DNA of 64,000 nt from Allium sativum (GCA_030737875.1 CM060922.1:323859956-323923955); one strand, 5' to 3'. Shown: positions 49,863-62,328, counted from the first letter of the stretch. Notes: a model not told the origin generated them from the letters alone. Numbers and translations: made by a program.

Positions 49863-52800
49863 TGAAACGACCCGAACTTCCCCGGTCTCCGAAGAGAGAG
49901 AGAAAGAACGAATTGTTTTGAGAACACGACAAATCAGAACGCAGACAGAAGAACATTTCATTGTATATTACAACAATGCATCAGATTACAAGAATATACA
50001 GAGTATAAATGAATATTACATAGAAATATCAAAGATTTAAATTACATTTAAATACACAGCAGCGGAAAATAATACAATACACAACTAGAAGTAGATATGC
50101 GGATACAAAGCTTTCCGGATATCATTCCAGCTGTAAACCAGGATCCTGTGAGTATAAATCTGCAAAACCAAAACTACTAGCTGCCCGTGTCAAAAATAAG
50201 GGCACCCAGAGTTTAGGTCAAAACAATAAACTCCAGGTCAGTCATGGGACTAGTGTGAGAACTAAAACAGTTATAAATCTTTATTTTAAAGTTAGGCAAA
50301 TAAAGGGACCACGCCGTATAACACGGAACGGGTTTCCTCCCAAGGATACCAGTGCATAAAACAAACAACGCAACGCTAAATGAAGAAAAATGAAGCTGTT
50401 ATAAGACCCAGGTCCTATCACACAATGCAACGCAAGCCGGGGAATAGGGTTTTCCTTTATAACAGCCAAAGAGTGCTTGGTACGTTTTAAAAACAAATCA
50501 TTTGATACTATTATCAGTGTATAGTGTATAAAACAACTTCAAATCATAAGTATCAATCATAGGCGGCATGGGTACCATATATCATGTCGCCATACTAGTT
50601 CTACAATTAAAACCGCAAATGTCACGTATTTCGAAATTGGATTTCCATCTATGAACCGAGGCAAAAGATAGTCCTCACCGACTTTGAGACTCTCTAGCCA
50701 GAGCCTCAGGGTCAGAGCGCATCGACCCTTGGATCCTCAGGACCAGTCCACCGATGTGGATTAAACATAAACCCTGAACATGCGTTTCCCCGCCCTATGG
50801 GGCGTAAATGAGCCAACGAATGACTCCATCGGACCCGGATCGTCCGATCAAACCGAGGCGCCTCGCAACAGCAACAACCACATAAGTCAAACTCATCAGG
50901 GCGTGTAAAACCATTAACGCCACTTCTAGCTAGAAAGAAACGCATGCCCTCCCTGACGTCCTCTCCCGTTTTTGGTTCATACCGGGTGTGAAGCTCGCGA
51001 ATCAACGTTACACAAAGCTATGCCACAAAGGCCGTGCTTTGATCATCAACCACAAGACTTTGCTTTTCAATAGAAGCCTTGATCATTTGCCACTTAGGCA
51101 TGCCACATAGGCAATTCACTCCATGCGTTTGATATCCATCAATATATAACCCCTGAGCTCGTACGTCTCAGAGAAGGGCGATAAGCAAGAGAATAAATTC
51201 TCCGCCGCCAAACAGATATATATTCAATAGAGATCAATCACACGGACTAAAATCCAATGTCAGACACACAGTCCATTTACAAGTCCGTTCTGGGTCTGAA
51301 CGAAACCGGAGGCACCTAGTACCCCGCATATCCATCAATCTCCAAGTACGTCTGGACGATCACTAACTGTTTCCATCTTCTTGGGTGTACATCCCAATCA
51401 AGATCATCAGTAATTATCCAAACGACGTGAAGACTTCCGGTCTTCGACCACCGTCTTCATCTTCGACTTATCGTCATATCAGTTATTCAGAATGGGATAA
51501 AGCCGGTCTTCCCGAATAACTCGCTTATATTTTAAATAATAAGTGTTACACAAACACAACATACACCTCATTCCAATTCATCAGTCACTAACCGTAAATT
51601 AATCAAAAGAATAATTCCCCAAATATTAACCCCGAAGGCCAAAACCAACATCAGATCAATATCCAGGAAACCATTCTACTTAGCTAACCGACAGTTAGTT
51701 TCTAAATTTCACATTCATATGGAAAGGTTCCCATTAATTTTATCAAAGATAAATTCTTTATATTTATTCTTTAATCATCTTTTGAATTTCGATTCAACTA
51801 GTCGGAATTAACGGACCTTACCGAAGTAATCATTTGTTTTAATTCCCCAATCCCATCCTGTGCATCCCATGAAGTAAAACTGGTTATACTTCATATCTAA
51901 CACCACGGTGTTATCGGTAAATTCAATTACCATTTCACGTTCAAATCTAATTAAAGATTTAACTATCGCCTAGAATAAAACTGGTGATACTCCATTCTCG
52001 ATCTTTTCAATCTAATTAAAGATTCATTAAAACTCCACTTAGTTTTAATCGTCGACTAGGTTAAAGAATCAGTGTCATTTAAAACACGGTTCACGATAAA
52101 CCCAAAATCACATCACATTAATTATCGGGTTAAAGAACAAGTGTTATTTAAAACACTGTTCGCGATAAACCCAAAAATCAATATCAATTCAATTAAATAT
52201 TTTATAATTGGTACACTTCATTAAATCTAAATAAAAAGATTCAATCTTTTTCTCAACTGGATTCAAGAACAGTGTTAATGAAGACACCATTCACGACAAA
52301 CCCAAATCACATTTGATATTAAATACAAGGCTCTGAATAGAAAATATATCGGCTTATATTCAATATCAAATTCTATGACCAACAGATATCGTATCGGAAA
52401 TAACGATATATTCCGAATTCCAACAGATATCTTTCAAATTTCCATAACAACATCTGTATAATCACGAATTCCAACATCGAAATATTCCGAAGACAATTTC
52501 GATTCAAATCCACTCCAATGCAATCATTGGAAATTCTGGTTATTTTTAAAACCCTTTTTTTTTATTCAATTTATTTATTTAAAAATAAATAGAATTATAA
52601 TTCTAGTTCAAAATTAGTTCATTTCGATAAAAATCTATTTTTATCTTTTCAAATATGGAGTTTTTCATCCCAATTTTTCCCAAATCATTTCTTATGATTT
52701 TACACAAATTATTACTATTTTTAGTAATTTTATCAAGGCCCGTACAGTCGATTTCCATCAACGGCCATCGAACTGCACTTACAGCGACGTTTTTCAAATT

Positions 52801-55800
52801 TGATTTGGACATAATCCCAAATCCAACTGTTAGATTTCAAATTTCACATATCCATTAGAAAGCTCTTTTCGATACGAACCCAACGGTCCTAATTTTAGGA
52901 GAATCCGACGGTCGGATCTCCCGCAATATCCGTTCGAAGTCAATGGTCGAAATTCGCGAACTAACGCGTCGCGGCGCGTTCTATTCAGGCCATTATATTA
53001 TATATATAATATATAATATATACTTCGTCGATTTCAATTTAAAACGTGCTTTATAAATCGTTTTTAAATTCATTTCAAATCGATTTCAATTCAAATTGAT
53101 TTCTAATTCAAATTGATTTCTAATTCAATTTCAGTTCTAATTCAATTCAATTCAATTTCAATTCGAATTCATTTATATTCAATTTCAATTCGAATTCATT
53201 TATATTCAATTTCAATTCGAATTCATTTATATTCAATTTCAATTCGAATTCATTTATATTCAAAAAATCAGATTTTGAAATCACTTTCGATATTCATTAT
53301 AAAATGAATAAAATCGATATAAATATCGTTCACGTCAAAATGACGTCAATCTAACCAACACGGCTTCATATGTTTCTATTTTCAAATATTCTATTTTGAA
53401 TATTTCTATCTCAAATATTTCTTTTCAAATAATTCCTTTTTCAAATATTCTATTTTCAATTATTTCTATTTCAAATATTTTTATTTCAAATATTTCTTTT
53501 TCGAAACTGGAATGAGGCCCAATCAATTACCATATAATGTTAATTATATGGATTTTTTACAACACATGTATATATCAACAACGATGAATAATCAACCATC
53601 ATCCAAAGTGCATTGTACACTGTATAAGCATCAAATATAAATATTCAACGCTTATAACAGTCTGTCAATCAATCGATCGACATACAACTAAACAATCGGG
53701 ATTAGTGTACGTCAAATATCATCCCAATACCCGTGTGGGGTTTCAAACAATCAAACACAGATTTTATTTGTGCAGTTGGGCGATGTGTAAAATTTATCGT
53801 CCCAATCAATGTCCTTCAAATAGGTGTACATAAACAAACCGTCCGGTTTATAAATGAATATTTATTTATTCACATTCACGTTAAAAATTATATTTTTAAC
53901 GATCAAACTATTTTATTCAACCTATGAATATTCTATTCGGTTCATTTATCAAATAAAATGTTATCTTTATTTTTCTAACTTATTTTTAGAAAATTTCGGC
54001 GGCATAACGGCACGATACTAGAAACGGGACAAGGCCTAGCCTTATCCCCGGTCTAGTGAAGGCCCACCCCATTCACACATCAATCAATCCATTCATTTCA
54101 CCAAACAATTCAATTTCAAATCAAATCATCTAACTAATCTATGCAACCAAACAAACAAGTCCATGGTCTGTGGACGATTGTGTCGGGTGCTACTAAGCAC
54201 CGTCTGCATCCTAGTATATATATATAACTAGAAAAGAAATTGAAGAGTGAGAAATTCTCACCAATAGCTATCCCAACTTCACGACACTTCATTTATAGGA
54301 ATCTTCGCCGTTCTCGCCTTTCGTCACTTTCGTTGCCCGTATTCACTACATATGTAAAAATCACATTTTTACTTCGCTATTAAATATATAAAAATCGAAT
54401 TTTTTCTTCATTATTCAATATAGAAAAATCGTATTTTTACTTCATTATTCCATATAGAAAAATCGTATTCTTACTTCATTATTCCATATAGAAAAATCGT
54501 ATTCTTACTTACCACTCGAATAGAAATTATACTTTTATTGCTTTACTATAATAAAAATTATATTTTTATTACTCTAAATGAATAAAAATTATATTTTTAT
54601 TTTGCTAACATCACAATAAAAATCGTATTTTTATTGACATACATATATAAAAATTATATTTTTATTACTTCTATAATATAAAAATCATAATTTTAATCTT
54701 CACATCAAATAAAAATCATATTTCTAATCTCATACTTATATAAAAATTATATTTTCAAGCTTTCTATCATATAAAAATTTCGTCTTTCACCATTTAAAAA
54801 TCACGTCTTTACTATTTATTTCATTCCAATAAAGATCGCCTTTTTATACTAGAGATAAACGAATAAAAATTGAATTTTTATACTAGAAAATATAATGAAA
54901 ACTTACATCCGCGGCTCGAAGGGGGAGGAGGGTTCATCGGCCGACTGCAGAACAGGTGGCGGGTCCCCTTTGGCCAGGGAGCGGCTGTCGATCTGGGTGG
55001 GGGTCTAGGGGGTACGGTTTTTGGTTTTAAAAGAGGTTGTGGGGATCTTTGACAAAGGAGTAGGCACTGTGGAGGAGGGGGGGCCCAGCAGTCGAGGCGG
55101 AGGCCAAGGGGAGGGGCGTTTGGGGTCGGCGGTGGTGTCCTAGGGTTTTAACGTGGAGGAGGGATGATCTTTGGGGTGCGGGTTCGATCAGGGGTAGGGA
55201 GAGAGAGGCGCGAGGTGGGGCTTCTCGCCGGAGGTTGGTGGTCGCGGTGGAGTACCACCGGCGGTGGCGTCAGCGCCTATCGCGCTCTGCGCGATGGGTT
55301 TCTCCATTTTTTTTATTTCGTTATGCTTTAACTGACGGGTCAACGAGGGGTGGGAAGGAGAGAGAAATAAAAGGGGGGGGGAGATTTATATTTTAATTTA
55401 TTTATTTTCCAAATAAATTCACTTTTTCTTTCGAACTCCAATCTGCATCCAACGACTGTCGCCCCTAGCTAATTACCCCCATTCTGAACACAATGGGATA
55501 TGCCACGCAAGCCAATTCGGCCGTTTCGATAGGTTTCCGTCAAAAATAAAGTATAAATCAGTATATATTTAATTTTAACGCACATTTTAAATTACCAGGG
55601 CCACATACGAACTCTAAAAATTACAGAAAAATATTTTCTAGCTTCGTATTGACGATACGGTCCTAATAAAACTAGTTTCGTCGAATTCTGAGACCGTTAG
55701 AAAAATGGCCAATTTCCAGTCGATTAAAATCAACTGAAACTGGTCAAACGCGTTTTCCTTTTCCACGCTCACATATTGATTCGAAAAATTATGAAATTTG

Positions 55801-56280
55801 AAGTCTAGCAATAACTTTACATCACGGACTCAACAAAAGTGGTTTCGCCGAAATCCGAGGTCGTTTGCAAAATTCCCATTTTTAAGGGCCTGAATTCTAT
55901 AGCGACTATTCAGAATTTTCAACTGGACATATCTTTTGATTCCCGCTATGAAATTTTGATTTTTCGGATTCGCTAGAAAGATATTCACAAATAGATCCTA
56001 ATGTTTTTGGTTTCACTAAAATCCGGATTGTTTTGCACCCGGTACATTCAATTGAAGTTTGAAATCGAATTATCGAACTACCACGCCATTTTCAATTCTA
56101 TTTATAATTATATATAAATATTTATATTCTAACGATGGCGCATATAATATATACGTTCGAATTCTATTTCAAATAAATTTTTGTCGATATTATTTAAAAT
56201 AATTCATTTTAAATAATCAAAATTCGCTAAAATTGCCAAAATAAAAATTTTAAACTGGCCCAGATTTTCGGGTTATTACA
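49863..56280 (-). repeat. Element D 5' LTR (right copy)
   Basis: Partner of 42408-48826. It has four 27-bp units (53152-53259) instead of six, an extra AT-palindrome unit, and a shorter G run near 55371. Otherwise differences are sparse. Confidence 0.93.
53152..53259. repeat. 27-bp tandem array, four units (right LTR of D)
   Basis: Four copies of the same 27-bp unit found six times at 45669-45830. Confidence 0.97.
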
Positions 56281-56285
56281 GAATG

Positions 56286-56808
56286 GCTCACATATGTTAC
56301 AGCAAACATGAAAGTACCCTTCACAAGAGATGATTCCTACCAACCCTTATTTCCCTCTTCAAAGTACATGAGACTATGTTTGCATTTAATGCAAAGCTTA
56401 CTTTCATTTAATGCCAAGCTCAACCCTTCAAATCAATATACAAGAGAATGGGTTTCCTCTCTTTGATATTTGTTTTGCATTCTTACAAATGCGCAGATAT
56501 TATGTATGAGGTGATTAGGTGATGTTTAAGTCCAAATCTACTACTAAATGATGGAGTTTGCACTTTCTTTTGTTTTGGTTTAAACTCTCTTGTTTGTTGC
56601 TAATTGAAATGGTGTATACATGCATATATACCTGCATATTTGGCCGTAACATATATGTGTATGAATATATGCATATATACATATACTTTTTCATGTTATA
56701 CTCTTATATAAGTGTTAATCTCCTTAAACTTGTTTGCCTTTATTTGCTTTTGATTTAAATCTCTATTTTAAAATAGATATCAGAGGCTTGAAAAATCCAG
56801 CCATTACA
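56286..56808 (-). repeat. Element B 5' LTR, part 3 (after D)
   Basis: Final 523 bp of B's right LTR, matching 22672-23190. It ends CCATTACA, followed by the ACAAG target duplication (56809-56813) and then E's RT. Confidence 0.93.
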
Positions 56809-56813
56809 ACAAG

Positions 56814-57790
56814 AGCAACTGAGAGTTGTGTTGGAAGTCTTGCGAAAGCATGGCTAAGTTTTCGAAGTATCGCTTCTGGTAGGGCGAAGTGAGGTTCTTA
56901 GGCCATGTTGTTTCTAGATATGGTATAGCGGTTCACCCTGCCAAGGTAGCAACAATTCAGGACTGGGATCGACCTAAGAATGCGATGGATGTACATAGTT
57001 TCCTTAGGTTGGTAGGTTATTACCGATGGTTTATCAAGGATTTCTCCAAGATAGTTGCACCGTTGACAGGATTGACGAAGAAGAACCAAATGTTCACATG
57101 GGATGCAAAGTGTGAGCAAGCGTTTGGAATATGAAGGAGAAACTGATGAGTGCTGCTACGTTGACTATTCCAAGTGGGAATGAGGAGATGGTGGTATATA
57201 TTGATGCATGTGGCACTGGACTTGGAGCAGTGCTAATGCAGAAAGATAAGGTTGTGGCCTACACGAGTCGACAGCTGAAACCGCATGAGAGAAATTACCC
57301 AACTCATGATTTGGAGTTGGCGGCGATTGTGTTTGTTTTGAATATATGAAGACATTGCCTGTTGAGAGTTCAATTCGAGTTGTTTATGGATCACAAGTCA
57401 CTAAAGTATCTTTTCTACCAAAAGGATTTGAATCTTTGGCAACAACGGTGGTCAGAGTTTCTGGCGTCATATGATTTTGGTATAACCTATACTCTGGGAA
57501 AGGGTAACGCAGTTGCAGATGCATTGAGTCAAAGACACGCAAGTTTGGGAGCGATGTTTTCGGAATGGAAGAGCCTCGAGTATTTGGCAAGATTCGATTT
57601 TAGGCCAAGGTGTGAGTTAGAACCTGAAATGTTGGCAAGCTTATCGATAAGACCTACTCTTATCGAAAGGATTGATGAGAGCCAAAAGCGAGATGAAAAG
57701 CTTGTCGAATTTAACCGGAAGCTGGAACCAAAGAATAAAAAGTTCGAATTTGATCGAGAAGGTTGGCTTCGAAAGCAAAGGAACTAGTTG
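56814..57790 (+). pseudogene. Element E RT end and RNase H
   Basis: Resumes E's pol exactly where 19405 left off (QLRVVLEVLRKHG). Then RFLGHVVSRYGIAVHPAKV, LVGYYRWFIKDFSKI and [11 protein letters not shown] of the RT connection. RNase H follows with [40 protein letters not shown] and [12 protein letters not shown], giving the D-E-D-D set. Stops near 56855, 57132 and 57347, plus frame changes, break it. Confidence 0.9.
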
Positions 57791-58640
57791 TTCCTGATAT
57801 CGACGGATTGAGAGATGAGATTCTGAGGGAATGTCATCACTCGAAGTTGACGATTCATCTCGGATGTAATAAGATGTATCAGGACATGAAGCGAGTCTAC
57901 TACTGGAAAGGGATGAAAAGAGGTGTTGGAAAGTTCATTTCCAAGTGCATGAATTGTCAGTTGGTGAAAGCTGAACAAAAAAAGCCGAGTGGATTGCTTC
58001 AGTCATTGGAAGTTCCTACGTGGAAGCAGATATCGATGGATTTTATCGATAGACTACCTAGAACCAGGGTAGGAAACAAAGGGATTTGGGTCATTGTGGA
58101 TCGCTTGACCAAAAGTGCAAGGTTCATTCCTATTTGTCGACTAGGATGACATCAAACTTAGTTGAACTTTATATGAAATGGATAGTTCGATTCCATGGTA
58201 TCCCGAAGAGCATAGCAAGTGACCGAGATCCATTATTTATAAGTGGATTTTCGAAGATTTTGCAGGAAGGTTTGGGAACCGAGTTGTGTTTAAGTTTGAC
58301 TTATCATCCCCAAGCAGATGGTCAAACCGAGAGGCTTAACTGAGTTTTGGAAGATCTTCTAAGGGCTTGTGTGTTAGACTTCGGAGGATCATGGGAAGAC
58401 CATCTACACCTAGTTGAGTTTGCATATAATAATAGCTACTAGTCTAGCATTGGGATGACACCATACAAGGCGTTATAGGGGAGGCCGTGCAATTCTCCGG
58501 CATGCTGGTTAGAAACTGGAGATAAGTTGATACTTGGACCAGAGATGATCAGGGAGACCTTGGATTGTATCGAGATCGTTCGACAACGAATGAAGGCAGC
58601 CCAAGATCATTAGAAGAGTTATGCTGATAAGCGTCGAAAA
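57763..58640 (+). pseudogene. Element E integrase
   Basis: HHCC zinc module: HHSKLTIHLG and CMNCQLVK. Catalytic core: ISMDFIDRLPR (first Asp), ASDRDPLF in a shifted frame near 58220 (second Asp) and YHPQADGQTERLN (Glu). Stops follow near 58341, 58441, 58477 and 58611, several at codons that would be Trp, Arg or Gln in relatives. Non-functional. Confidence 0.9.
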
Positions 58641-58643
58641 GTT

Positions 58644-59219
58644 TTGGAATTCGGCGTTGGCGATATGGTTTATGTGAAGATTTCGTCATTGAAGCATGTG
58701 GTTCGATTGGGAAACAAAGGAAAGTTAGCTCCAAGGTTCGTTGGACCATTTCCGATAGTCGAGCGAATTGGAAAGCTCGCATATAGATTGGAGTTACCCG
58801 AGAAGATGTCGAGTGTGCATAATGTTTTCCGAGTGTCGTTTCTACGGAAGTTCATGCATGATTCGAATGTTGTGGTATCTCCAGAGCAGTATGAAAACCT
58901 AGAAGTAGAGACCGTAGTTGCGAGACCTCGTAAGCCGCTTCGTGTTGTGGAAAATGACACGAAACATCTTAGGAGGAAGATGGTTAGTCTAGTTAAGGTA
59001 CAATGGAGTGAGGATGACAATGAGTGTACATGGGAGACGGAAGAGAGCATGAAGGCGACCCATCTAGAAATCTTCGTTGGTATGACCATTAGTATCGTAC
59101 CGCCTTACATCATTGTAATTTGTGCTATGGTTTTTTTTAGAATTCCGCGTGCTAGGAAAGGGCTATGGATGCATGGTTTGATGGCTGCTAGTTTGGATGA
59201 TAGAATTGGCTGCTTATGA
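58644..59219 (+). pseudogene. Element E pol C-terminus with chromodomain
   Basis: An open 191-codon stretch. VGDMVYVKISSLKHVVRLG leads into KLAPRFVGPFPIVERIG (GPY/F module), MSSVHNVFRVSFLRKFMHD, and a chromodomain-like LRRKMVSLVKVQWSEDDNEC followed by TWETEES. This matches B's tail in order and spacing and marks E as a chromovirus. No acidic SIM-like tail follows in E; about 65 bp separates its stop from the purine tract. The first residues belong to integrase; the frame has no real start here. Confidence 0.87.
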
Positions 59220-59273
59220 GTGAAAGGCATGCAGAATTGTTGTGGTTGCTGGAATTTCGAGGGCGATATTCCT

Positions 59274-59284
59274 AGAGGGGAGAA
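59274..59284 (+). other. Polypurine tract of element E
   Basis: AGAGGGGAGAA directly before the 3' LTR, preceded by TTTCGAGGGCGATATTCCT, the degenerate form of the block shared with B, C and D. Confidence 0.85.
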
Positions 59285-61250
59285 TGTAACAGCCCGCATT
59301 TTACGTATCGGAAGATCGTAAAATATTATATTTTATTCCCGTAGAGTAAGATCATTCTCATATTTTAATATGTTGCTTATGGGAATGTGAGACATGTCCA
59401 TATTATTTTACCAATTTTGTTTGTGACCATGTTCCCCCTATCAATCTTGTATAGGGCATAACTTTTGACTCAGGTCGAATCAGGTGTTGAGACCTGTGCC
59501 ATTGGAAAGGAAATGATGTTTCCCTTTCCATAAAGTGGTCACATTAAAGATTTGGCTCAGCGGTTTGGGAGGAATAACTGTTTTAAGGTTTAACAGTTGG
59601 TTGTTCAGGTTTGGTAAGGCATAATGGGCTGATTTGGAGAGGCCCATTAGTGGGCTGGTGGAAGGCTATAAATAGGGTATAAGAGACATGAAGAATAGTT
59701 TACTTTCTCCATTCTCTCATTTAGAAGAGCTAGATTCCTCCATTTCTACATCTTTTATACCTTTCCACATTAGAGCTTAGAGAATCGAAGATCTACATTG
59801 CTTGAAGTTAGATCTACGCCATTCAAAGAGAGATCATCGAATTGAAGAGTTTTGGGCAAATTCTTCACTGTTCGGAATCATACTTCATTGCTTTTGGGTT
59901 GTTTTAAGGAATTGATGAGAGATATGCATCACCCACACGGATTCAAGTAAATATATGAGTTGTATGCACATATTTTCATCATTTTGAATTGATTGCTATT
60001 AGATCTACACCATAGTAAGTTTATTTTCATATGAACCGCCATATGATCTAATTTAGCAACTTGAAACCAGTAATTTTCATATATTTTCATTTGTTTATGC
60101 AAGTTAGATCCATAATTTAGTTCATATGTTCATTTATCATGATTACGGTAAAATTTGCATAATTTTAGTGATAATCATCATATTCATGTTATTAGTGATT
60201 TCATAACATGCTTATGGTTGTGTTGGATGAATTAGATGAGTATATTTCATCGATTGTGTCGATTTGCGAGGTTTCGGCCGAAATTAAACTTAAATTGGGG
60301 TTGTACAGGCCTTGGGTCAGCCATGTAGTATAGTGTAGTACGGGTGCAGTACAAGTGGTAGTACACGTATCCGGGTCGGTCCGAAGTGGTTGAGTCGGGT
60401 TGGTCGTGCTGTGAAGCGAGTGGGTCGAGCTCAAAGGGATAGGTCGGTCACACCTGGGTCGGCCAGAAGTGATCGGGTCGGTCAAGGGTGTAGGAGGGTG
60501 ATCGGTCCAAAGTGATCGGTCAGAATTGGGTTGGTTGGAAGCATTCCTTGGTTCGAATCGGTCGCACAAGGTCATTTCTGAAAAATTTATATTTTCGGGT
60601 ACGACCCAGATTTAAATAAAAATGCCTATTTTTTTTTTCGGGAACAACCCCCCCGAACCCTAGTTGTAGTGATGTAATTTGGCTCAGTAATGTTGTGACT
60701 TCAAAGTAAATTCAAGTGAGAATATTCGAAGTGTTGTATGCGTTCGTTGATCGGTGCAGATAACGAATGAAGTGACAACTCAAAGGTCGTGAGTTGGTGG
60801 ATAATGGTTGCTTGAGAAGGTTGCTTGAGTTATGAAAAGTCGTCGGGTTAGATGACTAGAAATGCGAAGGACGAGAAATTATCATTGTCGTAAGTTCTAG
60901 CAGGCTCAAAGCAGGAGGTACAATAGGGGCACCTAAAAGACTGGAAGGTTGCTGGTCGAGTACCCTGGGTATCGTTGAAAGACGTAGTTGTCAAGTTTGG
61001 ACAAACATACGTATCGTTGAAAGGCGTATGGAGTTTATGCTAGAACCGGGGTTACCATTTGCCCATGACATATGGCAAGGTTGGCCGTCATACGATTAAC
61101 GATTGTTTCGAAACAGGATTGGCGGTGATAGACAGAGTCTATCACGGTTGATTAGTTGCCTTATTTGTACCGTCTCACGTAAATTATCCAATGTCGAAGG
61201 AGATGTTTCTTGGGTGCTTGTCTGATATTGGTTTAGGGTTCTTGGGCTTG
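59285..61250 (+). repeat. Element E 3' LTR, truncated
   Basis: Aligns with the 5' LTR from its TGTAAC start to about the GGTTTAGGG-GGGCTTGT stretch (16375-16395), then diverges. About 760 bp of the LTR end is missing. The TATA box is at 59667-59674. The break is marked by a short repeat, TGCTTGTCTGATAT, at 61215 and 61251. Confidence 0.88.
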
Positions 61251-61263
61251 TGCTTGTCTGATA

Positions 61264-61478
61264 TCGTTTTAAATTGTCGAACTTGTTTTTCATTTGCCTA
61301 ACATTGTCGTCTAGACCAGTTCGTTCATTGAATAAATCAGTAATCTCTTGATATCATTGTGTAACACGGTGAGCATGCGTATCGATGTTTTCGAAAATAC
61401 ATCGATGAATGTCTTGGTTTAGTTATCGTTCCAGTCGATGATGGTACGGGTGGATGAAGCAGCAGATTGGCTAGACAT
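61264..61478 (-). pseudogene. Myb/SANT-like domain fragment
   Basis: Minus strand from ATG 61478: MSSQSAASSTRTIIDWNDN, a stop, then TKTFIDV, a frame change, ENIDTHAHRVTQ, a stop where Trp is expected, then YQEITDLFNERTGLDDNV and RQMKNKFDNLKR. The last part fits the plant Myb/SANT-like DNA-binding domain (Myb_DNA-bind_3 type: F-E-TG, then Q-KNK-D-LK) found in L10-interacting MYB proteins and in PIF/Harbinger-type transposon proteins. Two stops and one frameshift make it non-functional, and it is cut at the E LTR junction. Which parent gene or transposon it came from cannot be told. Confidence 0.6.
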
Positions 61479-62328
61479 TCTAAAAAAAGAATAGAAAAAA
61501 TAATTTAGAAAAAATTAGAGAAAATTATATATGAAAGATAAAGAATATGAGAAACGCAAATATAAATTTTGTTTACCAGAAACAATCGAAGAGGAAGTTT
61601 GAAAAATCGCTGAACTTTCGAACTATATGTATATAGTTTTGATGATTTAGAAATGAAATATTAGGTTGTTTATACAGGAAATGAAGAGATATGTCGGTCG
61701 GAATTTTATTCGTTCACGTCATATGGCGTCCGATGCGTCTTCTCAAATGGATAAAATTTTAACATTCAATTTGACTGTGCAATTAACTAGAGTTGCACGT
61801 CCGATGCTAGGTGATATGAGGATTTCAAGAAAGAACAGTGCTGGGGGGCCAAAGGAAATAGATAGGAATCTGTGCGAAATTGAATCCAAACGGGTGAAAT
61901 ACAGAAGGCTTAAATATGTGTACGGACATGCAGTTATGATTACATTTGCACTTTTTCGGCCTCCTTTCCGGGCCTCACACCGTTGCTGTTCAAGAGAAGA
62001 ACGCTACCACAGATGATATAAAGGTCGTCTTCACCGTACCACCAAGCACGATAATTAATCCAACCAAACCCTGTCGCGACTGAAGGCGGTTAAAAAAAAT
62101 TAACAAGCATTCACAAAATAGACTAAAGCATAAGAATTTCTCATCGGTATTTGTGCAAATCAAACATCATGAAATTCTACGGTCCCTTGCTTCTTTGATT
62201 CATTCGGCAATCAGTTATCCCAGACAAACGGATCGTTAGCCCGTAGATTCAATAACGCCTAAATCTTCATTTCCCGATCCGTATAGGCTTCAGTTCAACC
62301 TCGGGTCGGCCTGAAGACCCTAATTCCC
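61479..62328 (+). other. Upstream region of the CLC-f-like gene
   Basis: No coding sequence I can support. A TATAAAG at 62017-62023 lies about 305 bp before the ATG and is a weak TATA candidate. The last 100 bp is C/T richer, as in plant 5' leaders. A 116-codon frame at 61666-62016 has no recognisable motif. Confidence 0.5.

Larger units (their letters stand above)
42408..56280 (-). mobile_element. Element D: non-autonomous element with 6.4-kb LTRs and a 1.04-kb interior
   Basis: LTRs are 42408-48826 (6419 bp) and 49863-56280 (6418 bp); the interior is only 1036 bp. Target duplication GAATG is at 42403-42407 and 56281-56285. Primer site (49859-49843) and purine tract (48839-48827) put it on the minus strand. 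Neither LTR nor interior has gag or pol motifs. LTR copies are very similar except for tandem-repeat copy changes. Its tract-side block (GAGGACGAAAAGTTTTAAG) matches that of B and C. Confidence 0.94.
19406..56808 (-). mobile_element. Element B: minus-strand chromovirus with 3.8-kb LTRs, host of C and D
   Basis: The LTR pair is 19406-23190 and 28333-56808. The right LTR is interrupted by C and D; after removing them it is about 3788 bp against 3785 bp for the left. A 5-bp target duplication ACAAG lies at 19401-19405 and 56809-56813, inside E's RT. The primer site is at 28318-28330 and the purine tract beside 23191, both on the minus strand. The 5.1 kb interior carries gag, protease, RT, RNase H, integrase, chromodomain and a further acidic ORF. 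Lesions: two stops in gag, one frameshift in RT, one stop before the chromodomain. Confidence 0.95.
3213..61250 (+). mobile_element. Element E: outer Ty3/gypsy chromovirus, interrupted by A and B
   Basis: The LTR starts TGTAACATCCCGCATT at 3213 and recurs as TGTAACAGCCCGCATT at 59285. Between them, in plus orientation, are a tRNA-Met-type primer site (17148), gag, protease, RT (to 19405), then after element B the RT end, RNase H, integrase and a chromodomain, and a polypurine tract AGAGGGGAGAA (59274-59284). Without insertions the 5' LTR is about 2.74 kb and the interior about 4.7 kb, normal for a Tekay/Del-type chromovirus. Many stops and frameshifts show it is the oldest layer. The 3' LTR is truncated, so no target duplication can be paired with the left flank. 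Confidence 0.93.

Noticed and set aside
61666..62016. 116-codon plus-strand ORF upstream of CLC-f
   Set aside because: No recognisable domain, atypical composition, lies in the putative promoter region; probably a chance frame.
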